A stretch of DNA of 64,000 nt, from assembly GCA_043228905.1 (NCBI GenBank), contig JBHGNT010000013.1, positions 8,742,001-8,806,000 on the forward strand. Direction: 5' to 3'. A program made the translations under genes and the position numbers. The notes under the pieces were generated by a model. It did not search any database and had not been told where the DNA came from. It saw only the letters and a list, made by a program, of their open reading frames with translations. Numbering within the stretch: position 1 is the stretch's first letter; every line of letters starts with the position of its first letter. Below, one piece after another: positions 32,150 to 43,225 of this stretch. This stretch comes from Azolla caroliniana. Lineage: Eukaryota; Polypodiophyta.

Positions 32150-33120
32150 TATCCTTCCATTAGTTTATAAAAACCATATCAGCTACAAAATACAAAATGA
32201 TTGAGAGGAGATGATTATCCTTCCCCAACCCGTCTTGTGTAAGACAATAGCTAGCCATGAATCCTTCTTTTGATAGACTTGATTGAACACTTCCTTAATA
32301 GTTGAAACATACCATGAATTTGCATATGTTCAAACCAAATCAATCTTCCTCATCATGTTCATATTCAACATCTCCCGATACCACCATTGGGTCATCACAT
32401 GCATCCAATATACCCCCACATTTACAATGACCAAGCATCCTCTATTTTCCATATTCAACATAAAACTCAATCAAAGCATTATGGTATAGGGGTCATTTTG
32501 TATGCCTTGATCCATGATTCCAACATGTATGAACATGCCATCATGTACAACCATGTGATCAAGACCCACTTTAAGGGATCTCAGCCCTTTGAACAGTTTA
32601 TATGCATCTAATAACCTTGCACATGTTGCCTGCACATCAACTGTACTTCATGACACCATCCATCACATAAAAAGAAACAGACTTCTTCTAAATGCATACA
32701 TAAGAGCATCCCCCTCCACCTATTTCAATGACTCCATCCATCTCATAAGAAGAAATGGGATTCTGCATATATATCATTTAGCATTTTAGTGATTACAAGA
32801 TCATGTTCCAAATCCAGTTTTCAAATTTCACTTCTTATCTTTTTCCTACTCCTCGAAGGGCAGAATTCCAGATACGCCATGATGCCATAATTTCTTTTGA
32901 TATCACCAAACCAGAAAATAAGTCTCAAATGAGATTGCACAAAATCTCAATTATTTCTTTCTTTTCAACAACTCAGCCATTGACATACATAACTCCTAAG
33001 ACAGTACCAATAACAGTTAACATATCCCCATGTCTCATATTGGTGGAGGAAATACCCAGAGAGGTGGTTGATACCTCCAATGTATACAAGAATTAACCAT
33101 GTAAAATACATTCATCCTTT
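32150..33120 (-). other. Unassigned stretch between LINE remains and the last methyltransferase exon
   Basis: Minus-strand reading gives interrupted segments such as ATCARLLDAYKLFKGL and HDGMFIHVGIMDQGIQNDPY, which look faintly like pentatricopeptide repeats, with frequent frame changes. The stretch may be a captured or decayed PPR gene, or part of the LINE 3' region. I cannot place the LINE 3' boundary. The plus-strand frames here look spurious. Confidence 0.3.
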
Positions 33121-34030
33121 CCCATGTCTTCTTAAAAACCTCTTTCTTTCAAAGGACTACATATGAATCACCCTTGATAGCGTCATACTCTCCTTTTAGT
33201 GTATGGACCAAGGTCAACCAAATCTCCTTGACTACATCCACAACATTCCATTGAATTTGCTGAAATATCCTTCGACATCTACTAGTCCACAAAACCCACA
33301 ATGTTATGGAACTAATAGTCTCCCAAACCACCCCATTTTGTATTGAATTACGATGCATACACGTTAACACTTCCTCAACATATCAACCTCTTGTATGTAA
33401 TGAAAAGGTAACCTTTTCTTGTTCATAATCTTGTACCTTACCCTTAATAGCAACCCACATCACTGCTCCCCATTTATATACTCTAGAGCCATATACTTCA
33501 TGCAATAAATGTAATATCCTTTTCCAAACCAATTTAGCCTCCATACATGACCATAATAGGTGATGAAGAGACTCCATCTGTAATCCACAAAAATCACACA
33601 TTTTATCTGCATCCTTACAATGCATCCAAACTCTAACAAGAACCGCATAATGAACAATCAACCATCTAAATAAAATAATCTTCTTTGGAATTTGCATAGC
33701 CCATAGCCATTTCCAAAATGTGGTTATATGAGTAGAATCAACATTATAACTTAACCATGTTGTAGCTATTGTCGGCCAATGAGGTATCCTACGTCATAAC
33801 ATCTCCCTTCCCAATCAAACTGAATATTGAAAAAACGGCTTCGTCCTAACATCCTCCCCAAAATATGATGTAGGTAACCACTTCCATTCCCTTGGACCCC
33901 ATTCCGGGGGATTAACACTAATCGTCCATCTCCTTCCTCGTCTATAGGTTCCATTGGCTCTCCGGATGTCAACTGAAACATCTCAGTTTCGTTGATATGC
34001 TTTGCCCCAACCTCTTGGTCCTGGTGGGGA
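33121..34030 (-). mobile_element. 5'-truncated LINE fragment (zf-RVT and C-terminal region)
   Basis: The frame at 33383-33697 begins MQIPKKIILFRWLIVHY, then MCDFCGLQMESLHHLLWSC, the zinc-binding region found after the reverse transcriptase in plant LINEs (zf-RVT). Upstream, frames around 33700-34000 give PPEWGPREWKWL and an FFQYSV..LGREMLRRR block. Downstream, 33149-33370 gives LWVLWTSRCRRIF. The same blocks in the same order occur in the LINE at 36958-43718. It sits in the methyltransferase gene. Confidence 0.8.
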
Positions 34031-35998
34031 CAATCCTAGATGCCTTGGATCCTCATCTTTATAAAATTGACTTGCTCGGGGTCCTTCTCTAATGCGACGA
34101 GTTCCTGAACAATTTAAGAGCGCACATAGTTGTTGTTCCTAAATAAACAATGACACATGCAAAAGTAAGAAAACAAAGACAAGAAATAATATTTTATTTT
34201 AAGAAAAATTGATCAGACTTATGAGATTACCCGTTCCAGAAAATAAGTCGAGCACCCAATCATCAGGGTCCGAGAACAACTTGACCAACCAATTAATCAA
34301 TCGTTGGGGCTTTTGATATGGGATTACAAGACTCTTGTCACTAGACACGTGGCACAATTTCTTCGTTACAGCTTGGCACATGATATAGTTGACAACATTT
34401 CGCTCATTAACATTGCCTGAGCCTTCTTCTTAGAAATAACATCGTAATAGCCCACACACAAATGCTCCACGATGCTCACCATTCGATCACCCGGGGTACG
34501 AGTTATGTTCGTTTTAACCCTATTTTATAATTGAATCTAAACAAGTTAATATATATGTAGTAAGCACCATAGAATCTATACATTAAATATATAGTAACAT
34601 AAAGCTTACCAATGCATGTGTTTGGTGGCATGGCATCTCGACTTCAATGCAACAGTGTTCGATAAAGCCTGACATAATATGAAATATAACGATTTGCCAT
34701 AATGGAGCCAGGGTTAGATCTGCAAAGTCTTTAACCATTTTCTCTATTTGCGGATATTTGTATGGTATATCATCGTATGTAGAGCCTGATATTCGGAATC
34801 CATACGGTATATCTGCCACGAGCATTGTATAATGTCGCCTAGGTAATATGTCAAGCATATTACCCGCATCACCATTATATACACTATAGTACAGTTGTCG
34901 GAAATGATCAGTCTTGTGCAAAAAGCTTTTCACAATATTTGAATCCTCAGGCACCTTGAGCTCCTTTCCTTTTGTCATTCGTTTCTCATATTTAGCTCAT
35001 TCCAAATGGGTGATGAAGGCACTTGGTATGCCTTCATTGCTGTCACCCATTTTCTTTGAACGAGGTGGTTTCTGTAATTATACATTTTGTAAGAAGAAAC
35101 CTATTATCCTAAAATCAATTAATATTTGTAAAACATACATACCCATTCTCTAAACACGATGAAAAATTCTTCAAGAGCATTGTACGATTGCTCCACTTCT
35201 TCCTACATAGGCAAGGAAAACTTTTTCATCATCAGATCTTGTATCTTCATATAAACCTTATGGCCAAAAATTAAAAGAAAGTAAGGTTGGAATGAAGAGC
35301 AAATCAACAAATCAATACAATTGAAATAAGTCATCACATAGAATACTCACTTTTGAAACTCAATGACCATTTCATCAAGGCTGAACTCCTTGGCGGCCAC
35401 TCTTGATAATACAGATATTAATAATATGTCATCTTTGATTCCTTGCAATGACCGCCAAGGAAGTTTTTTTGTTGGGGAGGGAATCGTCAATTTGAAGGAT
35501 GGGACCTTCTATCCTGATTCACTGAAAACAACAGGTAATAACATAATGATATATTGATAATCTTAAAAATAAACAACGTAAACCTGAAAACTAAGGTAAA
35601 GTTCCACAAAAGTAGGCGAAAATCACCCGTTTAGGGTTGTAATGTTACATACAAAACATTGAGAAAAATGCCAAAAAATAGCAAGAAAGTGACCAATTCT
35701 AGTATTTTGATCATGAAAGTCCCCCCTTTCAACGGGAACTCGATGCAGTGCATCGAGTTCTCGTTGAAATTATGAGCACTCGATTGAAAGCATCGAATTC
35801 TAGAAGTAGAAATTAACAAACACAAAAAGGAATCTTTGAAGAATAAAAAAATATAGTTTGAAAAACATACCTGGCAATCTTCTTTCCCTTGTTCATGTTG
35901 CTGACGTTGGTGTCGACTTGACTGGGGAGGTGATAACTGGAATTCTTGGTTGCTCTGTGCTCCTGTGCTCTTCTGTTGCTTGAACGCAATAATGACAA

Positions 35999-36329
35999 TG
36001 AGAAGATGACTTTCCCTTATATAATTTTTTATTTTATTTTATTTTATTTTTTTAAAAAGCTTTTGGACATGGTGCTTATTATAGAACTAAACTTGAGCCT
36101 ATTGGACTTCCGTGATCTTAGTTAGCCTTACTCAAAATGTCCTCAAACTCGAGTAAAAATTCTCTATTTTCTATTGAGCCTTTTACATTATCTGATAACT
36201 TGTTATTCTCAATTGAGGAAAATAACCATGTTAATAATAAACGATATCATATATAAAGTAAAATGACGATCGAGAGCAAAGTTCAATGTCACTTTTTTCG
36301 ATAGAGCCTTTTAACTTAGGTAAAATAAG
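35999..36329. promoter_or_regulatory. Divergent intergenic region between methyltransferase and DUF7869-like genes
   Basis: About 330 bp of AT-rich sequence, with a TTTTA run at 36022-36052, separates two genes pointing away from each other. It would hold both promoters if the genes form one unit. I see no clear TATA box. Confidence 0.35.
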
Positions 36330-36957
36330 AAGTATTAAAGTAGATACAAATCATAACGAGTCTAGTTTTTCGAATGTTGACAACGACTGTGTCAACATGC
36401 CTCTAAATTTTCGAAGAGTTCCTCGACAAGTGCGCGTTAAATGATATAATTTTTTGTATTTGGATCGCCAAATTGCAATTGATATATGCAAGGTATGTTG
36501 TAGGAGCCTTTGTCTATCAAAATTTGGAAAAGAAAACTTGCGGGGTTTGTGAAAAAAGTATTTGGCTCTCCATGGCGACGAACAAGATACATTCTTGATT
36601 GTCAATATGCAGCTTGTTAAGGACCATCTGGCAGTGTCATGTTCTTAGCAGGTGGAATATTACCTTTCACTTTGAAGAGTTGTCGAGTTGCTTTTAAAAT
36701 TTCCTATAGCATCGGGAACATGAGGCTATAAAGAATTCAACATCGATTACTTAAGGGATGGTGGGTAACTTTCATCAATACAGAATCTACATGTAAGGGT
36801 CTAATTGGGCGACATGCAGTTAGATGGATGGAGATATATTTGTCAAAGCAATGTGATGTTATGCCCACCACTGGAAGGTTACATTTGTTAGATAACTTCA
36901 CTCGTCGTGAGGTATACCAAGTGTATAAGGATGACATGTTATTGGAAAGTGTACCTT
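36330..36957 (+). pseudogene. DUF7869-like gene, N-terminal part (before the LINE insertion)
   Basis: This is the front of the gene continued at 43719. Readable segments, with frame changes between them, include a cysteine-rich KVCCRSLCLSKFGKENL, then FTLKSCRVAFKISYSIGNMR, then GRHAVRWMEIYLSKQCDVMP and REVYQVYKDDMLLESVP. The last joins in frame across the LINE to YIQYRHFNRLWRSKFNNVV at 43731. Stops at several points (for example after VRVK and NLRGL) make it a pseudogene. The true start is not identified. Confidence 0.6.
36943..36957. repeat. LINE target site duplication (left), 15 bp
   Basis: TGGAAAGTGTACCTT, repeated exactly at 43719-43733. A T-rich run follows on the plus strand, the reverse complement of a LINE poly(A)-like tail. 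Confidence 0.93.
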
Positions 36958-37499
36958 TTTATTTATTTATTTACTTAAAAGTCAAGATTCATCGTTGTAT
37001 TAATGAAAAGATGGCCAAAGGGTACAAAGGCTACAAAGTATCCATACAATCTATTACAACCCTCCTACCCACATGAATGGACATGTCTAGTAGCGGAAAC
37101 CCTCTTGTATGGTCTTTTCAAGACATGGGGCGAAAAATGCCAACTGGGTGGAGCATATCTCCATTTTATTTTGTCCCCAAATTAGGTGAAGACCTCTGCC
37201 TTCTTCCAAATTTCTCGAAATTGTTGTTGCTTGCGAAACACAACATCAGGCTCACCATGTATTGCCTCATATTGACGTCTTAGAGTATGTAGGAGCATCA
37301 ACCATATCTCCTTGCCTAACTTAACCGCATTCGGTTTGACATTCTGAAATACACACTTACATCTTGCCTTCCATAACATCCAAACTACTAAAGAAGATAC
37401 AATAGACCAAACCTTGTCTTCTTCCAAACAATGGATTGGTGTAGTGTAAGAGGCCTCAAACACATGTCTTCCATAAGAGAGGAGAACAAAATCAACACA

Positions 37500-37504
37500 G
37501 TCCC
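37500..37504. repeat. Gypsy target duplication GTCCC (left)
   Basis: Repeated at 43226-43230. Removing the element with one copy restores the LINE reading frame, which is independent support for these borders. Confidence 0.85.
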
Positions 37505-37660
37505 TATCAGGAACAATATCAGGAACAATACTAAGATAGAGAAGTATTGTCAGGAACAATACTAAGACAAAGAAGGAATTAGTACTAAAAGATGAGGATT
37601 AGTACTAAGGGAGGTGTAGAACTCTTGAGAGAAAGAAAGAGTGAGTGAGAGAGAGAGATC

Positions 37661-37701
<41 letters not shown>

Positions 37702-38003
37702 TGATGATAACAAAAGATATATATTATGTTAAGAGAATATACAATAGTAGCTAGGAGGCTTAAGACTAGCGTTGAACCGATTTGGTTTGAAATAATGCCT
37801 TGTGCCTCCTTTTATAGTGTTCTCAGGAGTACTTCTGAAGTTTCTAGAATGTTCCATAGAAATCTAGAATATACATCAATTTTCTATAGTAAAACTTAAA
37901 TGAAAATAATATTCTTTGTATTACAACATATATTGTAATGGTCAAGAGCTCGATCCATGTAACATAAAGTCATGGGTTCGAGTTATGCCATATCAGGATG
38001 ACA
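37505..38003 (-). repeat. 3' LTR of the nested Gypsy element
   Basis: It shares GGAACAATACTAAGA, GGAATTAGTACTAAAAGATG, TAGCTAGGAGGCTTAAGA and CAATTTTCTATAGTAAAACT with 42814-43225. A GA-rich microsatellite at about 37625-37700 makes it longer than the partner. Confidence 0.9.
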
Positions 38004-38757
38004 CTATCCCCCCTTTAAAACGACGAGTGTCACGAGTCGTTTTCGATTGAGGACCCGATTTGTCTGGATATGGAAGATGGAAGTCTTCAAGAAGAGCACG
38101 AGCATTGTTCACATTCTCTATTGGTTCCCAAGTACACTCGCTGGGACTATATCCAAGCCAATCGACTAAATAGTAGAGCTTCTTGCGAACAATCTTGGAA
38201 TCGAGGATGGCGGCAACCTCGTACTCAAGTCCATCTTCAAGTTCGATTGGGGGTGGAGGTTGTTTAATACGACTTGGGATGGTGTTGTCTTGATAGGGTT
38301 TGAGGAGAGAACTATGATCGACTAAATAGTAGAGCTTCTTGCGAACAATCTTGGAATCGAGGATGGCAACAACCTCATACTCAGGTCCATCTTCAAGTTC
38401 GATTGGGGGTGGAGGTTGTTTAATACGACTTGGGATGGTGTTGTCTTGATAGGGTTTGAGGAGAGAACTATGATCGACTAAATAGTAGAGCTTCTTGCGA
38501 ACAATCTTGGAATCAAGGATGGCAACAACCTCATACTCAGGTCCATCTTCAAGTTCGATTGGGGGTGGAGGTTGTTTAATACGACCTAGGATGGTGCTAT
38601 CTTGATAGGGTTCGAGGAGAGAACTATGAAAAACCGGATGTATCCGAAGTTGTGGAGGTAGATCGAGACGAAAAGCGACATCATTAATTTTTTTGATAAT
38701 ACGGAAAGGACCTAATCGCCGATAATCTAACTTCTCGCATGGGCGGGTAGTCTTCAT
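37993..38757 (-). pseudogene. Gypsy integrase C-terminus and chromodomain, with in-frame triplication
   Basis: The open frame reads LDYRRLGPFRIIKKINDVAF and HPVFHSSLLEPYQDS (integrase C-terminal), then a chromodomain. The first half of the chromodomain plus linker (SSLLKPYQDNTIPSRIKQ through KLYYLVDH) is present three times in frame, and only the last copy continues into LVDWLGYSPSECTWEP and the C-terminal helix. The frame has no stops from its start to 37993. Upstream integrase lies in other frames. Confidence 0.9.
38163..38630. repeat. 156-bp in-frame tandem triplication in the chromodomain region
   Basis: Repeat units begin at 38163, 38319 and 38475 (CGACTAAATAGTAGAGCTTC), exactly 156 bases or 52 codons apart, with only a few differences between copies. 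Confidence 0.95.
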
Positions 38758-38791
38758 GTGTCGTCATAGTAGCCATACCCGATCTCCAATG

Positions 38792-39854
38792 TTAAAATTG
38801 GATGGAAGCCGATGATGATCCACGTAAATCTTGTGTGTTTGTTGAGCTTGATGTAGATGAGTAGATAAATCCGCTTGTATCTTGCGTAACCACTCCAAAC
38901 GATCCTCTACGAGGATTTGTGGGTAACTCTAGTGTTTGAAATACACACCGCTGGGGGTGACAACCCGTATAAGCATAAAATGGTGTAACCTTTGTTGATG
39001 AGTGGACAGAGTTATTATACGCAAATTCAGCGAAGTGGAGAATATCCGCCCAGTCACCTTGATGATAACTTAGAAAGCACCGAGGATACTTCTCCAACAT
39101 TTGATTTGTTCGTTCTGCTTGGCCGTCTGTTTGCGGGTGGTAGCCAGAGGAGAGGTTACAAGTGACCTTGAGAATTTTAAAGAGGTGCTTCCAGAATTTC
39201 GAGATGAACTGGGGTCCACGGTCGCTGATGATACTATCGGGAAGGCCATGATGCCGACATACTTCACGCATGACAGTTTCGACGGTTTCCTCACTGGAGA
39301 TTTCCTTAGTACATGGTAGGAAATGGGCCATCTTCGTATATCGATCTACTACTGTTAAGATCACATCGAATCCCTTAAAGACCGGAAGATCTATGATGAA
39401 ATCTAGAGCAATGGATTGTCACGGCTTGCTTGCAATTGGTAATGGTTCTAATAAACCATATGGATGATGCCTTGGCATTTTTGCTCTGCAACATGTATCA
39501 CAAGTCCGAACAAAATCTTCGACAAATTATCACACATGGGACCACTAGAATGATCGTTGTAATAAATCTAATGTTTTAGTACTACCAAAATGCCCCACTG
39601 TATGTGTCATGACCGTTTTGGACTACTCGAAGTTGACAAGAACCATTAGGAACATACAAGAATCTCTTAAAGAATAGTAATCCATCATGACATTCGAATT
39701 GTTGATAGTCCGTACCTTGTTGTTGCGATTGTGAACAAGATGCTTGAGAGGGATCAATTTGTGCTAGAATGGTTTGGGCAAAAGCATCTGTCTTCAAGTC
39801 CTCACGTATGGTATGGATAACATGGGAATCCAAGGGCAAACCGAAGACCTGCAT
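38792..39854 (-). pseudogene. Gypsy integrase
   Basis: The frame at 38792-39364 contains the core with all three acids: LTVVDRYTKMAHF, IISDRGPQFISKF and DGQAERTNQ, then FAEFAYNNSVHSST. The frame at 39582-39854 contains the RNase H/integrase linker and the histidines of the zinc domain. Frameshifts at about 38950 and between 39380 and 39580 break the protein. Confidence 0.9.
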
Positions 39855-40034
39855 TGCTTTCAGTCGTGTTGGTCCCAGGATTACTTGCTTTTGGTTATCG
39901 AAAGCTGGCTCGCCGAGACGCGGTGCTAGATATGAGCGCCATGATAATGCATCTGCCTTCCCTTGTCACTTCCCTAGACGATATGTAATTTTGAAGTCGA
40001 AACGAGTGAGGAATTGGGCCCACTGAGCTTGACG

Positions 40035-40950
40035 TCAATTTAACACATGAGCATTCTGAAAGTAGGCAAGGTTTTTGTGATCACTGAATACGGTGACTTG
40101 ATGAGAAGATCCCTCTAGAAAATGCCTCCATTGTGTAAAAGAGTCCACTATTGCTAATAGGTCCTTATCATGAATTTCATACTTGATTTTGGCGGCATCA
40201 AACTTGCGTGAGTGGAAAGCCACAGGATGGAGCTTTTCATCATTGCCTTGTTGTGACCCAATGCTACCCAATGCGAAATTTGACGCGTCTGCTTCGATGA
40301 TGAATGGTTTTTCCAAATCAACACGAGCCAGAATAGGAGTTGATGTAAATGCCTCCTTAAGACTCTCAAAAGCCATGTCTACTTCGTCAAACCAAACGAA
40401 CGATTGTCCCTTCTTGGTGAGCTGTGTGAGAGGCAGAACAAGCTTTGAGTAATCTTGTATAAACTTGCGGTAGAAATTGGCAAAGCTTAAAAAGCATTGC
40501 ACATCTCGCAATGAATGCGGAGTTTTCCACTCTACCACCATTTTGACCTTAGTTGGATCCATGGAGATGCCTTCCGAGGAAATTACATAGCCCAGAAATT
40601 CTACCTGGTTGCACTCGAAACTACATTTTTCCAGCTTTGCATAAAGACCATGTTCTCGAAGTCGTTTTAGTACTAAAAGTACATGAGAATCATGCTCTTC
40701 TTGGGTCTTAGAATAACCCAGTAGATCATCCAAATAGATGATCAAACAAACATCCAAGAGATCTCGGAATATATCATTTGCCATGTGCTGGAAGACTGTT
40801 GGCGCATTAGTGAGGCCAAATGGCATGACCGTATACTCGAAGTGCCCAAACACAGTCTTCCATTCATCTCCTGGTCAGATCCCTACGCAGTTATATGCTC
40901 CTCGTAAGTCGATCTTTGTGAAGAACCTTGCACCATTGATCCGTTCTTAA
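40035..40950 (-). pseudogene. Gypsy reverse transcriptase (fingers/palm) and RNase H
   Basis: FEYTVMPFGLTNAPTVFQ, then CLIIYLDDLLGYS with an intact YLDD box, LEKCSFECNQVEFLGYVIS, ANFYRKFIQDYS and RNase H (PFIIEADASNFALGSIGSQQ, IHDKDLLAIVDSF, FSDHKNLAYF). A stop at 40033 (N-stop) ends it. The part before the palm lies in the preceding frame. Confidence 0.92.
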
Positions 40951-41630
40951 AGACTTGAGATAAGGGGAAGTGCATAGCTATTCCTGATGGTGACCTTATT
41001 CAAGCCACGGTAATCTACGACGAGAGAAAGTGATCCATCCTTTTTCTTGACGAAGAAAATGGGTGCGCTGGCTAGAGATTTCGAATGTGGACGATACTTC
41101 TTTGGAAGTTGAACGGTGGACTCCTCTTTAGTGGTGTTGGAGGGTTTTACTAATACTGTGAAGAGAAACATTTCTTCCTTGCATCCTTCCTCACGCAACT
41201 GATGTAGAGAAATGGTTGCAATCTTATGAATAGATCCTCGGGTTTGTCTATACCGGATTTCTCTTGTTCTCCTATCTATGTTTGGGTTATGTAATTCGAA
41301 CCATGGTAATCCCAAAACAATGGGATGTTTTGGGATACTAATTATATTAAAGGATACTACACATGCTAAATTATCTAGGACAATATTAATGGGACGACCG
41401 TCAATGACTACTACAGAGGCAGGGCATAGGAGATTTCTTAGGGATATCTGATGAGCTTGGGCAAAATTCCTATCCATGAAGCAAGAATTAGCTCCGGAAT
41501 CTAGGAGTGCTGAAACATGTATTAGAGAGGTACTTTTAGTACTAACTGTTGCTTGGGCTAAGAACACATTGCTAACTTGCTTAGAGGGAATGGAACCACT
41601 AATGGGCTGCACAAATCTAGGGTTGTTCAA
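40947..41630 (-). pseudogene. Gypsy protease fused by deletion to the reverse transcriptase N-terminus
   Basis: The protease active site is [15 protein letters not shown], with [14 protein letters not shown] downstream. The frame then runs [19 protein letters not shown] and [20 protein letters not shown]. The long linker (EKAA.. to the GFIRPS region) usual in this family is missing, so about 100 residues were lost by an in-frame deletion that fused protease to reverse transcriptase. Confidence 0.88.
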
Positions 41631-41656
41631 CCAAACGACTCCTATTTTGGCTGGAC

Positions 41657-42720
41657 TTAGTCGTTTAACTCTTCTTCTAACTGACTAAGGACATCAAATT
41701 TATTCGATAGATTTGGGCTATTAGGACTATTAGGACTATAAGATATTCCTACTAAAATAGACTCGGGTTTAGTACAATTAGAACTAGCAACTATTTGGTT
41801 CACCTGTCTTCTTGGCCTATGGGGACAGTTCACTGCAATATGCCCTGGTCCACCGCAATAAAGACATAGTCGATTTGCTCGACGTCGCCGCTTTTCTTCT
41901 TCCCATAATGGTCCGCGACGACGTGTAGTGTCAATTTCCATCGAAGTTGGAGTATTCACTGGAGACACAATATATGACTCCCTTGGAAAAGGTTTTGCTA
42001 CCACTGAGGCATAGGTGGGCTCTGATCTTGCCCTTGTCATCTGGAATTGATGTTCTGAACGTCGTTCGAAAAGACGGTTGTCGCATCTCACCGCGCGACT
42101 GATTGCTTCTGTCAACGACTTTGGTTCTTCGGGGAAGGTCAAGAGTAAATCCTTGACATCATTACGTACACCATAATGAATTGCTCCATAAGTGCTTGGT
42201 CATCCCAGGGGATATCGGAGGCAAGTAGCCAGAAATCTGCAGTGTATGCAGAGGCTGGACGATCACCTTGACGTAATCATCGGATTTTGTTGATTGTTGT
42301 CCTTATGCTGTCAGTATCTCAAAAACAGGCTTTAAACTCACTTAAAAACTCTTCAAAATTGTTTAGTAAAGGAGATTCCTTTTCTAACAACGGAGCGAAC
42401 CATGCCAAAGCTGAGCCACTTAACAACGTGCCTACTAAACCCACTCGTGATGCATCGGTGGGAAGGCCGATCTTGGGTTCTTTATGAACCCCTTGTGTAT
42501 TGGGTCCTTGTTGTTGCATCACGACTATGGTTGCTTCGAGTTGTTGCATGTGTAACGCTAGTTCCCCATGTTATTGTTGCATCTGCTACTTCTCTAAGGA
42601 GGTTTGTTAAAGCTCCCCCAATAGTCGTTGATTTTCTTGTTCCAGTGCGAGAAACTTCTCTTTCAAGCATTGCAACTCCGAAAAAACGGATTGATATTCT
42701 TGAGCGCTAACAATGGCCAT
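41657..42720 (-). pseudogene. Gypsy gag with coiled-coil N-terminus and zinc knuckle
   Basis: Gag starts at 42720 (MAIVSAQEYQSVFSELQCLK) with a coiled-coil-like heptad segment, then breaks. The capsid-like core is at 42319-42549 (LLSGSALAWFAPLLEKES), and the C-terminal part at 41657-42142 holds the zinc knuckle C-L-Y-C-G-G-P-G-H-I-A-V-N-C. Stops near 42600 and 42310-42150 interrupt it. Confidence 0.88.
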
Positions 42721-42813
42721 AGTATGAGAGAAAAGAGGAATAAGAGATTAGTATGAAGGGAGGGAGAAGTAAGAAGATAAAGGAAGAGAAGGAAGGAGAA
42801 AATCAGTTCAAAC

Positions 42814-43225
42814 TGTTAGGAACAATACTAAGATAGAGAAGTATTGTCAGGAACAATACTAAGACAGAGAAGGAATTAGTACTAAAAGATGAGGATTAGT
42901 ACTAAGGGAGGTGTAGAATTCTCTCTCTCTCTCTCTCTCTCTCTAGAGAAATGTTAAGAGAATATACAAAAGTAGCTAGGAGGCTTAAGATTGGCGTTGA
43001 ACCGATTTGGTCCAAAATAATGCCTTGTGCCTCCTTTTATAGTGTTCTTAGAAGTACTCCTGAAGTTTCTAGAATGTTCCAGAGAAATCTAGAGTATACA
43101 TCAATTTTCTATAGTAAAACTTAAATGGAAATAATATCCTCCGTATTACAACATATAGTGCAATGGTCAAGAGCTCGACCCATGTAACATAAGGTCATGG
43201 GTTCTAGTCTTACCATATAATGATA
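42814..43225 (-). repeat. 5' LTR of the nested Gypsy element
   Basis: Partner of 37505-38003. Its microsatellite is CT-rich (42920-42943), where the other LTR is GA-rich. The outer edge abuts the GTCCC duplication (43226-43230). Confidence 0.9.

Larger units (their letters stand above)
31990..35998 (-). pseudogene. Beta-class (N4/N6-type) DNA methyltransferase gene, multi-exon, broken
   Basis: Approximate exons on the minus strand: 35998-35877 (uncertain), 35508-35351, 35256-35143, 35075-34615, 34530-34229, 34137-34036 and 32133-31993. The fourth carries the catalytic motif, YNGDAGNMLDILPRRHYTML then VADIPYGF (DIPY for DPPY). The next carries KPQRLINWLVKLF then WVLDLFSGTG, the SAM-binding motif, continuing in the following exon with GTTTMCALK and VALEKDPEQVNFI. 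Catalytic motif before SAM motif is the beta-class order of bacterial N4-cytosine/N6-adenine DNA methyltransferases. Donors such as GTGAGT, GTATGT and GTAAGC support real introns. Breaks: a TGA after FITHLE, frameshifts near 34420 and 34090, and a LINE insertion between the last exons. Confidence 0.68.
37505..43225 (-). mobile_element. Ty3/Gypsy chromovirus nested in the LINE
   Basis: 5721 bp with LTRs at 37505-38003 and 42814-43225 and GTCCC duplications. On the minus strand: gag with zinc knuckle, protease, reverse transcriptase, RNase H, integrase, chromodomain. A polypurine tract (AAAGGGGGGATAG, 38004-38016) adjoins the 3' LTR. The LTRs are alike except in their microsatellite part. Part of the protease/RT junction is deleted, so the element is defective. 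Confidence 0.92.
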
